A stretch of 64,000 bases of DNA, from contig NZ_NPJJ01000003.1 of the NCBI RefSeq assembly GCF_002251385.1, forward strand, positions 1 to 64,000, given 5' to 3'. This document shows positions 16,534 to 25,359 of the stretch, piece by piece (position 1 is the stretch's first letter; each line of letters opens with the position of its first letter). The position numbers and the translations under genes are program-made. A model generated the notes under the pieces. It saw nothing but the letters and a program-made list of their open reading frames with translations. It did no database searches and was not told where the DNA came from. The stretch comes from Prevotella sp. P5-108 (GTDB lineage Bacteria; Bacteroidota; Bacteroidia; Bacteroidales; Bacteroidaceae).

Positions 16534-16541
16534 TACTTTTG
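16534..16541 (+). promoter_or_regulatory. -7 promoter element for recO
   Basis: TACTTTTG, then six bases, then the recO ATG at 16548. A TTTC lies about 20 bases upstream. Spacing implies that transcription starts at or next to the ATG. Confidence 0.65.
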
Positions 16542-16547
16542 TAGTCT

Positions 16548-17270
16548 ATGATGGTCAAAACAAACGCAATAGTACTCAAAACCAATCCCTATGCTGACCG
16601 CAAGATAGTGGTGGAGATGTTCACGGCAGACTACGGCTACCAGTCGTTTGCGGTGACGGTTCCGGCGACCAAGCGCGGCAAGTTGAAGCGGCAGTATTTT
16701 ATCCCGCTTTCGAGGTTGGAGATAGCCTATGACATGCGACCCAACCGCCGGTTGCAACTCCTGACGGATGTAAGGTTCAGCACGATGGCCACCTACATGT
16801 ACGAAGATGCGGTCAAGCTGCCCGTAGCGCTCTTTGTGGTCGAACTGCTCACCACCGTAGCCCGCCACGAGCACGAAAACCGGCAACTCTTTGAGTTTGT
16901 TGACGCTTCGATAGATGTGTTGGAGCTCGATGGCGAGCATACTGCCAACTTCCACCTCGTGTTTATGACCATGCTCACGCGCCTGGTGGGCATTGCGCCC
17001 GACGAGGAAACCTATGCCGCCGGCAGCTGGCTCGACCTGCGCGAGGGATGCTTCACTCTGCTTCGCCCTGCCCATCAGGATGTGGCTCAGCCCGAGGTGG
17101 CGCGGCGTATAGCTCTCTTCCTTCGCGGTGGTTTTGAAGGTGTTGCGATGCCGATGAACCGCGACGAGCGCAACTGCTGTCTCGACGCTCTGATGGACTA
17201 TTACCGTCTGCATCTGCCCTCTTTTCCCGAGCTCAAGTCTGTGGCCATTCTGCGCCAACTGTTCCAATAG
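16548..17270 (+). CDS. recO: DNA repair protein RecO
   Basis: A 240-residue recombination mediator that works with RecR to load RecA in the RecFOR pathway. The N-terminal OB fold begins KTNAIVLKTNPYADRKIVVEMFT, followed by GKLKRQYFIPLSRLE and a helical C-terminal part ending in LPSFPELKSVAILRQLF. Bacteroidetes RecO often lacks the zinc finger, and none is visible here. The ATG lies 7 bases past the -7 element, so the message may be leaderless; an adjacent ATG at 16551 could also serve. Confidence 0.92.
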   Translation: MMVKTNAIVLKTNPYADRKIVVEMFTADYGYQSFAVTVPATKRGKLKRQYFIPLSRLEIAYDMRPNRRLQLLTDVRFSTMATYMYEDAVKLPVALFVVELLTTVARHEHENRQLFEFVDASIDVLELDGEHTANFHLVFMTMLTRLVGIAPDEETYAAGSWLDLREGCFTLLRPAHQDVAQPEVARRIALFLRGGFEGVAMPMNRDERNCCLDALMDYYRLHLPSFPELKSVAILRQLFQ

Positions 17271-17273
17271 AAA

Positions 17274-17317
17274 CATCCCGACACGCTATGGCCAGTTGTC
17301 CATAACGTGTCGGGATG
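17274..17317. terminator. bidirectional terminator between recO and the dcw operon
   Basis: Arms CATCCCGACACG(C)TATGG and CCATA(A)CGTGTCGGGATG pair strongly. On the minus strand it is followed by TTTCTATT, so it suits the end of the yqeY-terminated dcw operon; on the plus strand it follows recO directly. Confidence 0.85.
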
Positions 17318-17346
17318 CTATATATATAATAAGGTGTAACGGCTGC

Positions 17347-17796
17347 CTATGCCAGCAGTCGCTTTACAATCTGCGAGACTGCTCCGCCGTCGGCCTTGCC
17401 TGCCAACTGCTTGGTGGCGATGCCCATGACGCGCCCCATATCCTTCATCGATGAGGCTCCGGTCTCGGCTATGATGCCCTTGACGATCTCTTCTATCTCT
17501 GTGGCGCTGAGCTGCTTGGGCAGATAGCTCTCGATGACGGCGGCCTGGGCCAACTCTTCTTCAGCCAGGTCGGCGCGACCGTTGGCTGTGTAGGTGGCTG
17601 CTGTCTCGCGGCCCTGCTTGGCCAGCTTCTGCAGTATCTTGAGCGCGGCGGCATCGTCGAGTGTGTCGTTGGCTCCCGGGGCGGTCTTGGCCTCGAGAAA
17701 TACTTTCTTGATGTTGCGGAGGGTCATGAGGCGCACCTTGTCGCGGGCCTTCATGGCTTCCTTGATATCGTTGCTTACTTGTTCAAACAAATCCAT
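17347..17796 (-). CDS. GatB/YqeY domain protein
   Basis: A 149-residue helical protein of the YqeY family, related to the tRNA-binding tail of GatB; the cellular role is not settled. The N-terminus MDLFEQVSNDIKEAMKARDK and the C-terminal MGRVMGIATKQLAGKADGG motif are characteristic. The ATG at 17796 is chosen; the longer frame begins with TTG at 17811, right behind ftsZ. It is the last gene of the dcw operon. Confidence 0.92.
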   Translation of the reverse strand: MDLFEQVSNDIKEAMKARDKVRLMTLRNIKKVFLEAKTAPGANDTLDDAAALKILQKLAKQGRETAATYTANGRADLAEEELAQAAVIESYLPKQLSATEIEEIVKGIIAETGASSMKDMGRVMGIATKQLAGKADGGAVSQIVKRLLA

Positions 17797-17814
17797 AATG
17801 TTTAGTTTCAATGG

Positions 17815-19167
17815 TTATACGAATGAAATGATGGAGTTGGCAGTGCCGTCGTTGCCGCCGTCATCGGCAGGTTTGCTCTCGGTGTGTCCCGATGCCTGAC
17901 GGGTTATCTCGTCTATCATGTTCTTGGAGCGCTTGTAAGTGGGCGTGTTCTCGATGGCGAGTATCACGTCCTCGTTGTCAAGGTATTCGGGCGAAAAGAG
18001 GAAAATGTGTGGACGGCGCTTGTACTCCATGGTCTTCTCGCCGCTGCCGTAGTACACGCCCATGCGTGCCTTCTTCTGGGCATCGGCTTCGGCTTTCTTG
18101 GCCATATTGTCTGCCTCTTCCTGGGTGTACTTCTTGGTCTGGTGTTCCTGCATGCCGTCGATATTCTTGATGCCGAAACCGGTGGCGAGGATGGTCACCT
18201 TGACCTTCTCACCCAGATTGGGGTCGAGGAATATGCCCCACTTGGACTGATAGTCACAGTTGAAGTGCGACATGAACTCATTGACTTCGTTCATCTCCTC
18301 CATACGCAGTCCCTCGTTATTGGCTTTGTCTGCGGCGAAGGTGATACTGAGCAGAATCTTCTTGGAATTGTAGATGTCGTTGTTGTTGAGTAGCGGCGAG
18401 TGAAGCGCGCTCTCGATGGCTTTGCGCAGTCGGCCCTCGCCCTCGCCGTAACCGGTACTCATGATGGCCACGCCGCCGTCTTCGAGCACGGTGCGCACGT
18501 CGTTGAAGTCGAGGTTGACGATGCCTCGGCTGGTAATGATTTCGGCGATGCTCTTGGCAGCCACGCTCAGCGTGTCATCGGCCTTTCCGAAGGCGTTGAG
18601 CACCGACAGGTCTGCATATACCTCGCGCAGACGCTCATTGTTGATGACCAGCAGTGCGTCTACGTTCTTTGCCAGTTCCTCTACACCGTCGAGGGCTTTG
18701 TTGATTTTCTTTTCGCCTTCCCATAAAAAGGGTATGGTGACAATGCCCACAGTGAGGATGCCCATGTCCTTGCTCGCCTTTGCTATGACGGGCGCTGCTC
18801 CGGTGCCGGTACCTCCGCCCATTCCGGCGGTGATGAATGTCATCTTGGTGCCGTCGTCGAGCATGGCCTTGATGTCGTCCAGGGTTTCTTCTGCGGCTTT
18901 ACGCGCCTTCTCGGGCACGTTGCCCGCGCCGAGTCCTTCCTTGCCCAGCTGGATGTGTACGGGTACGGGCGAAGCGTTGAGCGCCTGTGCGTCGGTGTTG
19001 CACAGCACGAAACTCACGTCGTGTATGCCCTCTCTGTACATGTGGTTTACGGCATTGCCGCCACCACCGCCCACGCCGATGACCTTGATGATGTTGACCT
19101 TCTCGGGAACTTCAAAGATAGGCAGGGTGCCGTTGGTTGTATTGTTGTCTTTATCCATGATAGTCAT
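17815..19167 (-). CDS. ftsZ: cell division protein FtsZ
   Basis: The tubulin-like GTPase that builds the Z-ring at midcell, 450 residues. The nucleotide site is clear: KVIGVGGGGGNAVNHM near the N-terminus and the signature GGGTGTGAAPVIA. The T7 loop NLDFNDVRTVLEDGG follows. The C-terminal linker is long, and the tail includes EYLDNEDVILAIENTPTYKR, which may contact FtsA. A second ATG at 19158 is also possible. It follows ftsA by 28 bases. Confidence 0.97.
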   Translation of the reverse strand: MTIMDKDNNTTNGTLPIFEVPEKVNIIKVIGVGGGGGNAVNHMYREGIHDVSFVLCNTDAQALNASPVPVHIQLGKEGLGAGNVPEKARKAAEETLDDIKAMLDDGTKMTFITAGMGGGTGTGAAPVIAKASKDMGILTVGIVTIPFLWEGEKKINKALDGVEELAKNVDALLVINNERLREVYADLSVLNAFGKADDTLSVAAKSIAEIITSRGIVNLDFNDVRTVLEDGGVAIMSTGYGEGEGRLRKAIESALHSPLLNNNDIYNSKKILLSITFAADKANNEGLRMEEMNEVNEFMSHFNCDYQSKWGIFLDPNLGEKVKVTILATGFGIKNIDGMQEHQTKKYTQEEADNMAKKAEADAQKKARMGVYYGSGEKTMEYKRRPHIFLFSPEYLDNEDVILAIENTPTYKRSKNMIDEITRQASGHTESKPADDGGNDGTANSIISFV

Positions 19168-19195
19168 GCTTGATTGTGGTGTGAATTACGATTGC

Positions 19196-20617
19196 TTATT
19201 CTTCCTCTGTGATAATCTGTGAGAAGAAGTTCTTGAGCTTAGCCTTGTTGCGGTGCCAGAAACTGTTCTCGCGCTCCTTCTTGCGTTCCTCTTCAGCCTC
19301 TCTCTGCCGCTTCAGTTCTTCCTCCTCTTCCTTCTTGCGCTTAGCCTCTTCGGCAGCGGCCTTCTCTTCGGGCGTCTGTATGATGCCCTTGCCTGGCTGG
19401 TGGGGTTCCTTGGGCTTCTCTGTAGTGGTGTAACCCTCGTCTTCAGGGGCGAAGAGCGAGTCGTTGATGTCCTTGCCAGCGCAGTTTTCGTTGCCGCGCT
19501 CGAGCAGTCCCAGTACTGTGTTCATGCGGCCGTCGTGAGCGGTGATTTCGGGCTGGTTGGCATTGATTACACCGTTGACAAACTTGGCAATTCTGATTTT
19601 CTCGATGGGGGTGAAGGTATGGAAAGCCTCGACGATGTTGCGCATGTTGGAACCGCCGCCGGTGAGGATGATGCCGCCCAGCATCTTGTCGGAAAACTCG
19701 TTGGGCATCTGGTACCACACGTTGCGGATGATTTCCTCCATGCGCGACTCTACAATCTCTATGAAGCGGCGGCTCTCTATCTTGCGTCCGTCGCCCACGG
19801 CGAGTTCGAGCGTGTTGTCGATGTCAGCGTTGTTGGTATAAGCGCAACCATACTCGAGCTTCATCTCTTCGGCCCTTTCCTCGTCTATCTGGAGCGAGGC
19901 GATGTCCTTGGTGATGTTGTTGCTGCCCAGTGGTATGACGGCGATATGGCGCAGGATGTTCTTGTAGTATACCGACACGGTGGTGGTCTCGGCGCCCAGG
20001 TCTACGAGCATACATCCGCTGCGCTTCTCCGACTCGGTGAGCACGCTGTCGGCGAGCACCAGCGGTGCGAGATACATCTCGACGATGTTGATGCCGGCGC
20101 TCTTGAAGCACTCGTTGCAGGCGTAGTAGAACTTCTTGCGCCACAATATGTTAAGGAAATTGCCTTCCAGATGCTTGCACTGTATGCCTGCGGGGTCAAG
20201 CTGGAGCTGGTTGTCAACCTTGTATTCCTGAGTGATGGCATCGATAATCTCCTGTTCGGGATAATCCATGCTGCGGTTGGCGTCCATGAGTTCGTCTATC
20301 ATGTCCTGGCGCACGATGGCTCCCTCTTCCAGGTCTTTGACAATCACATTCTTTACGCTGCGTATCGACTGTCCTCCTCCGCATACATACACGCCTGCTA
20401 TCTTGGACTTGAGCGAGTGTTCAAGTTTGTTGACGATGTTGGTCAGACACTGTACCGTGCGGTCGTGGTTATAGACTACTCCCTTGCGGATGCATGCCGA
20501 AGAGTCTTCTTGCGCTACGGCGAGGATGCTGATGCTGCCATCAAGGTTCTTCTTTCCGGCCACGCCTGTAATCTTGGACGAGCCCAGTTCGATAGCGATT
20601 ATAAATTCCTTTGCCAT
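19196..20617 (-). CDS. ftsA: cell division protein FtsA
   Basis: A 473-residue actin-like ATPase that tethers FtsZ to the membrane. The N-terminal AIELGSSKITGVAGKKN phosphate loop and LILTGGGSNMRN-type adenosine loop (IILTGGGSNMRNIVEAF) are present. The C-terminus adds a long charged, Glu/Lys-rich helix (about residues 405-450), then a short amphipathic end HRNKAKLKNFFSQII that should be the membrane-targeting sequence. The extended charged linker is common in Bacteroidetes FtsA. Confidence 0.95.
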   Translation of the reverse strand: MAKEFIIAIELGSSKITGVAGKKNLDGSISILAVAQEDSSACIRKGVVYNHDRTVQCLTNIVNKLEHSLKSKIAGVYVCGGGQSIRSVKNVIVKDLEEGAIVRQDMIDELMDANRSMDYPEQEIIDAITQEYKVDNQLQLDPAGIQCKHLEGNFLNILWRKKFYYACNECFKSAGINIVEMYLAPLVLADSVLTESEKRSGCMLVDLGAETTTVSVYYKNILRHIAVIPLGSNNITKDIASLQIDEERAEEMKLEYGCAYTNNADIDNTLELAVGDGRKIESRRFIEIVESRMEEIIRNVWYQMPNEFSDKMLGGIILTGGGSNMRNIVEAFHTFTPIEKIRIAKFVNGVINANQPEITAHDGRMNTVLGLLERGNENCAGKDINDSLFAPEDEGYTTTEKPKEPHQPGKGIIQTPEEKAAAEEAKRKKEEEEELKRQREAEEERKKERENSFWHRNKAKLKNFFSQIITEEE

Positions 20618-20630
20618 ACGTTATATTGTT

Positions 20631-21434
20631 TTATTCTTGTTTACTTTTCTTGCAGATAATCTGGTTGTCAAATTCGAGATTGATGTACGAGTAGCGGTTC
20701 CATCCTGCCTGGGAGAGTCCGTACTTGTAGAATTTCTTGAGACGGTCCATCTTGTGACGGGTGAAGTCAGCTATCTGCTTCTGTCGTTCTCGTGGTGTCT
20801 TGGCCTCGGGCAGCTGACCTATATATATAATATGGTTGCCCACTCTGGGCACGAGCTCGATGCCGAGGTCGCTGAGGACGTTGATTTGTACTATCTGGTT
20901 CTTCCAGAAGTCGCTCGCCATGAGCGTCTGGACAAGATAGGCGATGTAGTTTCGGGCATACCACTGGTTGATGTTGCCCGTGGCGATGATGAGGTCGCTG
21001 GTGTAGTGGGAGTTGGGCATGATGCTGCACTTGTCGTCGATGTAGTAGTCGGTGCCGTTGTTGGCCTTGACTCTCACGATAGGCATCAACTGGCTGTAGG
21101 CTATGTTGACCTGTCCGTCCTGAGTGATGTAGCACTCGGCGGTCTTGACAAACGGGCTCGCCATGAGGCTTTCCTCTATCTGTCGTGTCCTAATCTGGGT
21201 GATGGGCTTTCCCAGCGGAAACAGGCCCTGCTTCTTCAGTCGGGCCTTGATTTCGTCGCTGCCTATGAAGCCGTCGGTCTTGGAGTCGGTAATCTGTATG
21301 TTGACCTTGGTACACCTGCGTCCCTTGTCGTCAAACTTGTTGAACGCGGTGAAGGCCATGCACAGATACACGCCCAAGGCGATATCTACCATGATGAGGA
21401 GTCCTCTCTTCCAGTTGAATCGTAGTCTTGCCAC
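20631..21434 (-). CDS. ftsQ: cell division protein FtsQ
   Basis: A 267-residue bitopic divisome protein with a short cytosolic start, one transmembrane helix (about 13-31, LLIMVDIALGVYLCMAF) and a periplasmic part with a diverged POTRA-like region (IGSDEIKARLKKQGLFPLG) and a beta domain. Sequence identity within this family is low; position between murC and ftsA supports the call. Confidence 0.88.
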   Translation of the reverse strand: MARLRFNWKRGLLIMVDIALGVYLCMAFTAFNKFDDKGRRCTKVNIQITDSKTDGFIGSDEIKARLKKQGLFPLGKPITQIRTRQIEESLMASPFVKTAECYITQDGQVNIAYSQLMPIVRVKANNGTDYYIDDKCSIMPNSHYTSDLIIATGNINQWYARNYIAYLVQTLMASDFWKNQIVQINVLSDLGIELVPRVGNHIIYIGQLPEAKTPRERQKQIADFTRHKMDRLKKFYKYGLSQAGWNRYSYINLEFDNQIICKKSKQE

Positions 21435-21437
21435 TCT

Positions 21438-22811
21438 TTACTTGTTGTCTATGATGTGAGCTATCTCGTCGGTATAGTTGTCCAGGTCGCCGGCGCCCAG
21501 GATGATGAGCACGTCGAAGTCGCGGCTCTTGACATAGTCTATCACGTCGTCCTTGCGGATGATGGCCTTCTCCACGCCAGGCTTGAGGTTGTCGTAGATG
21601 AGCTGGCTGGTGACGCCGGGAATGGGCTGCTCGCGGGCGGGGTAAATCTCGGTGAGTATTACCTCGTCGAGCTGGCTCAGCGCGTCGGCGAAGTCGCGGT
21701 AGAAGTCGCGGGTTCGGGTATAGAGATGGGGCTGGAAGATGGCCGTAATCTTGCGGTCTTTGTACAGCTCGCGCATACTCTTGGCGCTCTGGAATATCTC
21801 TTTGGGGTGGTGGGCATAGTCGGAGAGCACCACGTGGCGGCTGTTCTTCAGCCTGAAGTCAAAGCGGCGGTCCACACCTCCGTAGGTAGCCATGCCGTGA
21901 CGCAGTTCATCGGGGGTACATCCGTTGAGCTGGGCCATAGCCATGGCAGCCACGCCGTTCTCGATATTGATGGGGATGGGCTGGCCCAGCACGATGCCGT
22001 CGACGCGCTCTATGGGCGATACGAAGTCGAAGCTGATTTCGCCATTGTCTATCTTGATGTTCTCGGCATGGAAGTCGCCTTCGTTGAGGCTGTAGGTATA
22101 GACCTTCACGCCCTCCTGCACGTCGGCCTTCATCTCCAGACCAGTGTGGATGACGAGCGCTCCTCCGGGCTGGATGAGCGTGGTGTAGTGGCGGAAGCTC
22201 TCGAGATAGGCTTCCTTGGTGCCGTAGATGTCCAAATGGTCGGGGTCGGTGGCTGTGATGACGCTCATCCAGGGGCGCAGCCAGTGGAAACTGCGGTCAA
22301 ACTCGTCAGCCTCAATCACGATGTAGTCGCTCTCGCTGAGGATGTAGTTGGTGCCATAGTTCTTGGAGATTCCTCCGAGGAAGGCGTTGCAGTCTACGTG
22401 GCTCTCGTGCATGATGTGGGCACACATGGTGGATGTGGTGGTCTTGCCGTGGGTTCCGGCAAAGCACAGGCCCTTGTGGGTGCGGGTGAGGGTACCGAGC
22501 ACCTGGGCGCGCTTCTCGATGGTGAAGCCGCCCTCACGGAAAAAGACCATCTCCTTGTGCTCGGCAGGGATGGCGGGAGTATAGATGACCAGACAGGTGG
22601 CTGTGTCGCGACATGGTTGGGGTATTAGGTCCACGTTCTCTTCATAGTGGATGTCCATACCTTCACGTTCCAGCTGACGGGTCAGCTCTGAGGGGGTGCG
22701 GTCGTAACCTGCAACGGTCACGCCCTTGTGCAGGAAGTAGCGGGCGATGGCACTCATGCCTATGCCGCCGGCTCCTACGAAATATACAGACTTGATATCT
22801 TTCAGTTCCAT
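21438..22811 (-). CDS. murC: UDP-N-acetylmuramate--L-alanine ligase
   Basis: A 457-residue Mur ligase that adds L-Ala to UDP-MurNAc, the first step of stem-peptide assembly. The N-terminal UDP-binding fold has YFVGAGGIGMSAIARYF; the ATP site is GTHGKTTTSTMCAHI; the C-terminal domain has DYAHHPKEI and ALFQPHLYTRT-like IFQPHLYTRTRDF. Tightly spaced between murG (2 bases) and ftsQ (3 bases). Confidence 0.97.
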   Translation of the reverse strand: MELKDIKSVYFVGAGGIGMSAIARYFLHKGVTVAGYDRTPSELTRQLEREGMDIHYEENVDLIPQPCRDTATCLVIYTPAIPAEHKEMVFFREGGFTIEKRAQVLGTLTRTHKGLCFAGTHGKTTTSTMCAHIMHESHVDCNAFLGGISKNYGTNYILSESDYIVIEADEFDRSFHWLRPWMSVITATDPDHLDIYGTKEAYLESFRHYTTLIQPGGALVIHTGLEMKADVQEGVKVYTYSLNEGDFHAENIKIDNGEISFDFVSPIERVDGIVLGQPIPINIENGVAAMAMAQLNGCTPDELRHGMATYGGVDRRFDFRLKNSRHVVLSDYAHHPKEIFQSAKSMRELYKDRKITAIFQPHLYTRTRDFYRDFADALSQLDEVILTEIYPAREQPIPGVTSQLIYDNLKPGVEKAIIRKDDVIDYVKSRDFDVLIILGAGDLDNYTDEIAHIIDNK

Positions 22812-22813
22812 AG

Positions 22814-23926
22814 TTATTGTCTTGTTGCTAATTTGATTACCTCGTCGGCAATGGTGTCGGCAGAGTTTTCTACGCCCAATGTGAGGATGTTGTCGTGGAG
22901 CGAGGTGAGCTTGTCCTGGTCCTTGACGGTCTCGATGGCCCGCTGGAGCAGTATCTCGGGAGCCTCGGCGTCCTTGACGAATATGGCGGCGTTGTGGTTT
23001 ACCAGCGCCATGGCGTTGTGGGTCTGGTGGTCTTCGGCCACGTTGGGGCTGGGCACCAGGATGACAGGCTTGCCAATCAGGCAGAACTCGCTGATGGAGC
23101 TGGCGCCGGCTCGGCTTATCACGAGGTCGGCTGCCTTGTAGGCGGCGCCCATGTCGCTGATGAAGTCGGTCACGTGGAGCATCGGCATCGGCTCTTCACC
23201 TTTCAGGCGTTGGGCGATGGCGTCGCTGTAGTACTTTCCGGTTTGCCAGATGAACTGCACGCCCGACTCTCTGACCATGTCCAGATGCTGGAGCACGCTC
23301 TCGTTGATGGTGCGGGCACCGAGGCTTCCGCCCACGAGCAGTATGGTCTTCTTGGCGGGGTCGAGGCCGAAACGCTCGATAGCCTCTTCGCGGCTGAGCG
23401 TGGTCTCGATGAGGTTCTGGCGCACGGGGTTGCCCGTGAGTATGATTTTGTCGGCGGGGAAGAAGCGGTCCATGTGTTCATAGGCCACACATATCTTCTC
23501 GGCCTTCTTGGCCAGCAGACGGTTGGTCACTCCGGCATACGAGTTCTGCTCCTGGATGAGGCAGGGTATATGCTTGGCGGCACACATGTTGAGCGTGGGA
23601 CCGCTGGCATAACCTCCTACGCCCACGGCTGCCATGGGGCGGAAATCGCGGATAATCTTCTTTGCCATGCGCTGGCTCTTCCATATCTTGAAGAGTACGG
23701 CAATGTTGCGCAGAGGGTGCTTGCGGTCGAATCCGCAGATAGGCAGGCCCTTTATCTCATAGCCTGCGGCAGGCACGCGCTGCATCTCCATGCGTCCCAG
23801 TGCACCCACAAAGAGTATCTTGGCATCGGGGCGCTTGGCCTTGATGCTGTTGGCTATTGAGATGGCGGGAAATATGTGTCCGCCGGTACCTCCTCCACTG
23901 ATGATGATTCTCAGTTCGTCTTCCAT
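22814..23926 (-). CDS. murG: UDP-GlcNAc:lipid I N-acetylglucosaminyltransferase
   Basis: A 370-residue GT28 enzyme making lipid II from lipid I on the inner face of the membrane. The N-terminal GGGTGGHIFPAISIA G-loop, the second G-loop GVGGYASGPTL, and C-terminal VGGSLGARTINE and VISRAGASSISEF motifs are all present. A 153-base gap separates it from ftsW upstream, the largest spacing in this dcw operon. Confidence 0.97.
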   Translation of the reverse strand: MEDELRIIISGGGTGGHIFPAISIANSIKAKRPDAKILFVGALGRMEMQRVPAAGYEIKGLPICGFDRKHPLRNIAVLFKIWKSQRMAKKIIRDFRPMAAVGVGGYASGPTLNMCAAKHIPCLIQEQNSYAGVTNRLLAKKAEKICVAYEHMDRFFPADKIILTGNPVRQNLIETTLSREEAIERFGLDPAKKTILLVGGSLGARTINESVLQHLDMVRESGVQFIWQTGKYYSDAIAQRLKGEEPMPMLHVTDFISDMGAAYKAADLVISRAGASSISEFCLIGKPVILVPSPNVAEDHQTHNAMALVNHNAAIFVKDAEAPEILLQRAIETVKDQDKLTSLHDNILTLGVENSADTIADEVIKLATRQ

Positions 23927-24079
23927 TTTCGTTTCCGTTACTTTATTCAGGCAAAAATAGCTAAAATATTTTGATTTATGCGTGATTTATCCAAATATTT
24001 TTGGTTTCATCCATGATTTCTTTGTCTCCCGTGATGAATCCCAGTGTGAGGGTGCCCATCTCGGGGGGTAGCGTGGGGC

Positions 24080-25348
24080 TCAGACGGCGGCAGGCTGGGC
24101 GTTGGCAGCCGGCGTGCGCTTCTTCGCCGAACGGCTGATGCTCAGTATCACTCCGATGTAGACGCAGTTGATGACCGTCGAGGTTCCGCCCTTGCTGATG
24201 AGGGGTAGCGGCTGACCCGTGACGGGCGCCAGACCCACAGCCACACACATGTTGAACAGTGCCTGGGTCACCAGCATCAGCGCCAGGCCCATCGCGAGGA
24301 ATGCGGGGAAGTTGTTCTCGCACTGGTTGGCTATCTTGGCGGTTCTGAAGAGCAGGATGATGTAGAGGAATGCCACACCTCCGGCTCCTATGATGCCCAT
24401 CTCCTCGATGATGATGGCGTAGATGAAGTCTGAGAACGCCTGCGACAGGAAGTCGCGCTGCTCGGAGTTGCCCGGACCTTTGCCTATCACGTTCGACGAG
24501 GCTATGGCGATATTGGCATACGACACCTGCGCGTCCTTGTCCAGGTCTACCGAGTCTGGGGGTATATCCTTGGAGTTCATAAACTTGTCTATACGCGTCT
24601 TCCAGGTGTCGGCGCGCTTCAGGAACCACGGGCGCTTCTCAAACAGGCCGTCCTTGTCGTCGCCCACCACCGTCACGTTGTGTGCCGCCAGCAGTTTCTT
24701 CTCTTCATTGACGTCCTTGCCGAACGCCATGATGAAGAATATACCCGCCACGCCCAGCAGGGTGACCACTCCCAGCAGCTTGCCCAGCTGGGAGTAGGGC
24801 GTGCGGCCTATGAACATCATCATGACGATGACCAGGAACAGCAGTGCTGCCGTCGAGAGGTTCTCGCCACAGATGAGGGCCAATATTGCTATCGAGAGGC
24901 CCATCACCCACTTGAAGGCGTTCTTGTCAGCGCCGTTGTCGGTCTGCAATACACTGTATATCTGTGCCGTGGCAAGCACCATGGTGCCCTTGGCAATCTC
25001 AGATGGCTGGAAACTCAGTCCGAAGATATTGAGCCAGCGGCTGCCGCCATTGATGTTCTGACCAGCAGCCAGCACGGCGCCGAGCGTGATAATCGACACT
25101 ATGAGCAGAAACGGCAACGCCACCTTGAAATAGCGGCACTGGATGTTGAGGGTGATAATCATGCAGAATATGCCCAGTATCAGCAGGAATATGTGCTTGA
25201 ACATAGGGCTCAGATAGCTGCCGCCCTTGTACGCCAACTGCGACGAGGCAGAAAATACCTCGACGATACTGATGATACAGAGGAAGAAGAATACCATCCA
25301 TATCACCTTGTCGCCTTTGAACAGTTTGCTTAAGGTGTTGTTTATCAT
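24080..25348 (-). CDS. ftsW: SEDS glycosyltransferase FtsW
   Basis: A 422-residue polytopic membrane protein of the SEDS family that polymerises lipid II for septal wall with its partner PBP. About ten membrane segments; the long periplasmic loop (about residues 215-275) and the GGTSTVINCVYIGVILSIS region near the C-terminus are family features. Assigned FtsW rather than RodA from its place between murD and murG. Confidence 0.93.
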   Translation of the reverse strand: MINNTLSKLFKGDKVIWMVFFFLCIISIVEVFSASSQLAYKGGSYLSPMFKHIFLLILGIFCMIITLNIQCRYFKVALPFLLIVSIITLGAVLAAGQNINGGSRWLNIFGLSFQPSEIAKGTMVLATAQIYSVLQTDNGADKNAFKWVMGLSIAILALICGENLSTAALLFLVIVMMMFIGRTPYSQLGKLLGVVTLLGVAGIFFIMAFGKDVNEEKKLLAAHNVTVVGDDKDGLFEKRPWFLKRADTWKTRIDKFMNSKDIPPDSVDLDKDAQVSYANIAIASSNVIGKGPGNSEQRDFLSQAFSDFIYAIIIEEMGIIGAGGVAFLYIILLFRTAKIANQCENNFPAFLAMGLALMLVTQALFNMCVAVGLAPVTGQPLPLISKGGTSTVINCVYIGVILSISRSAKKRTPAANAQPAAV

Positions 25349-25359
25349 CTATCTTGTTG

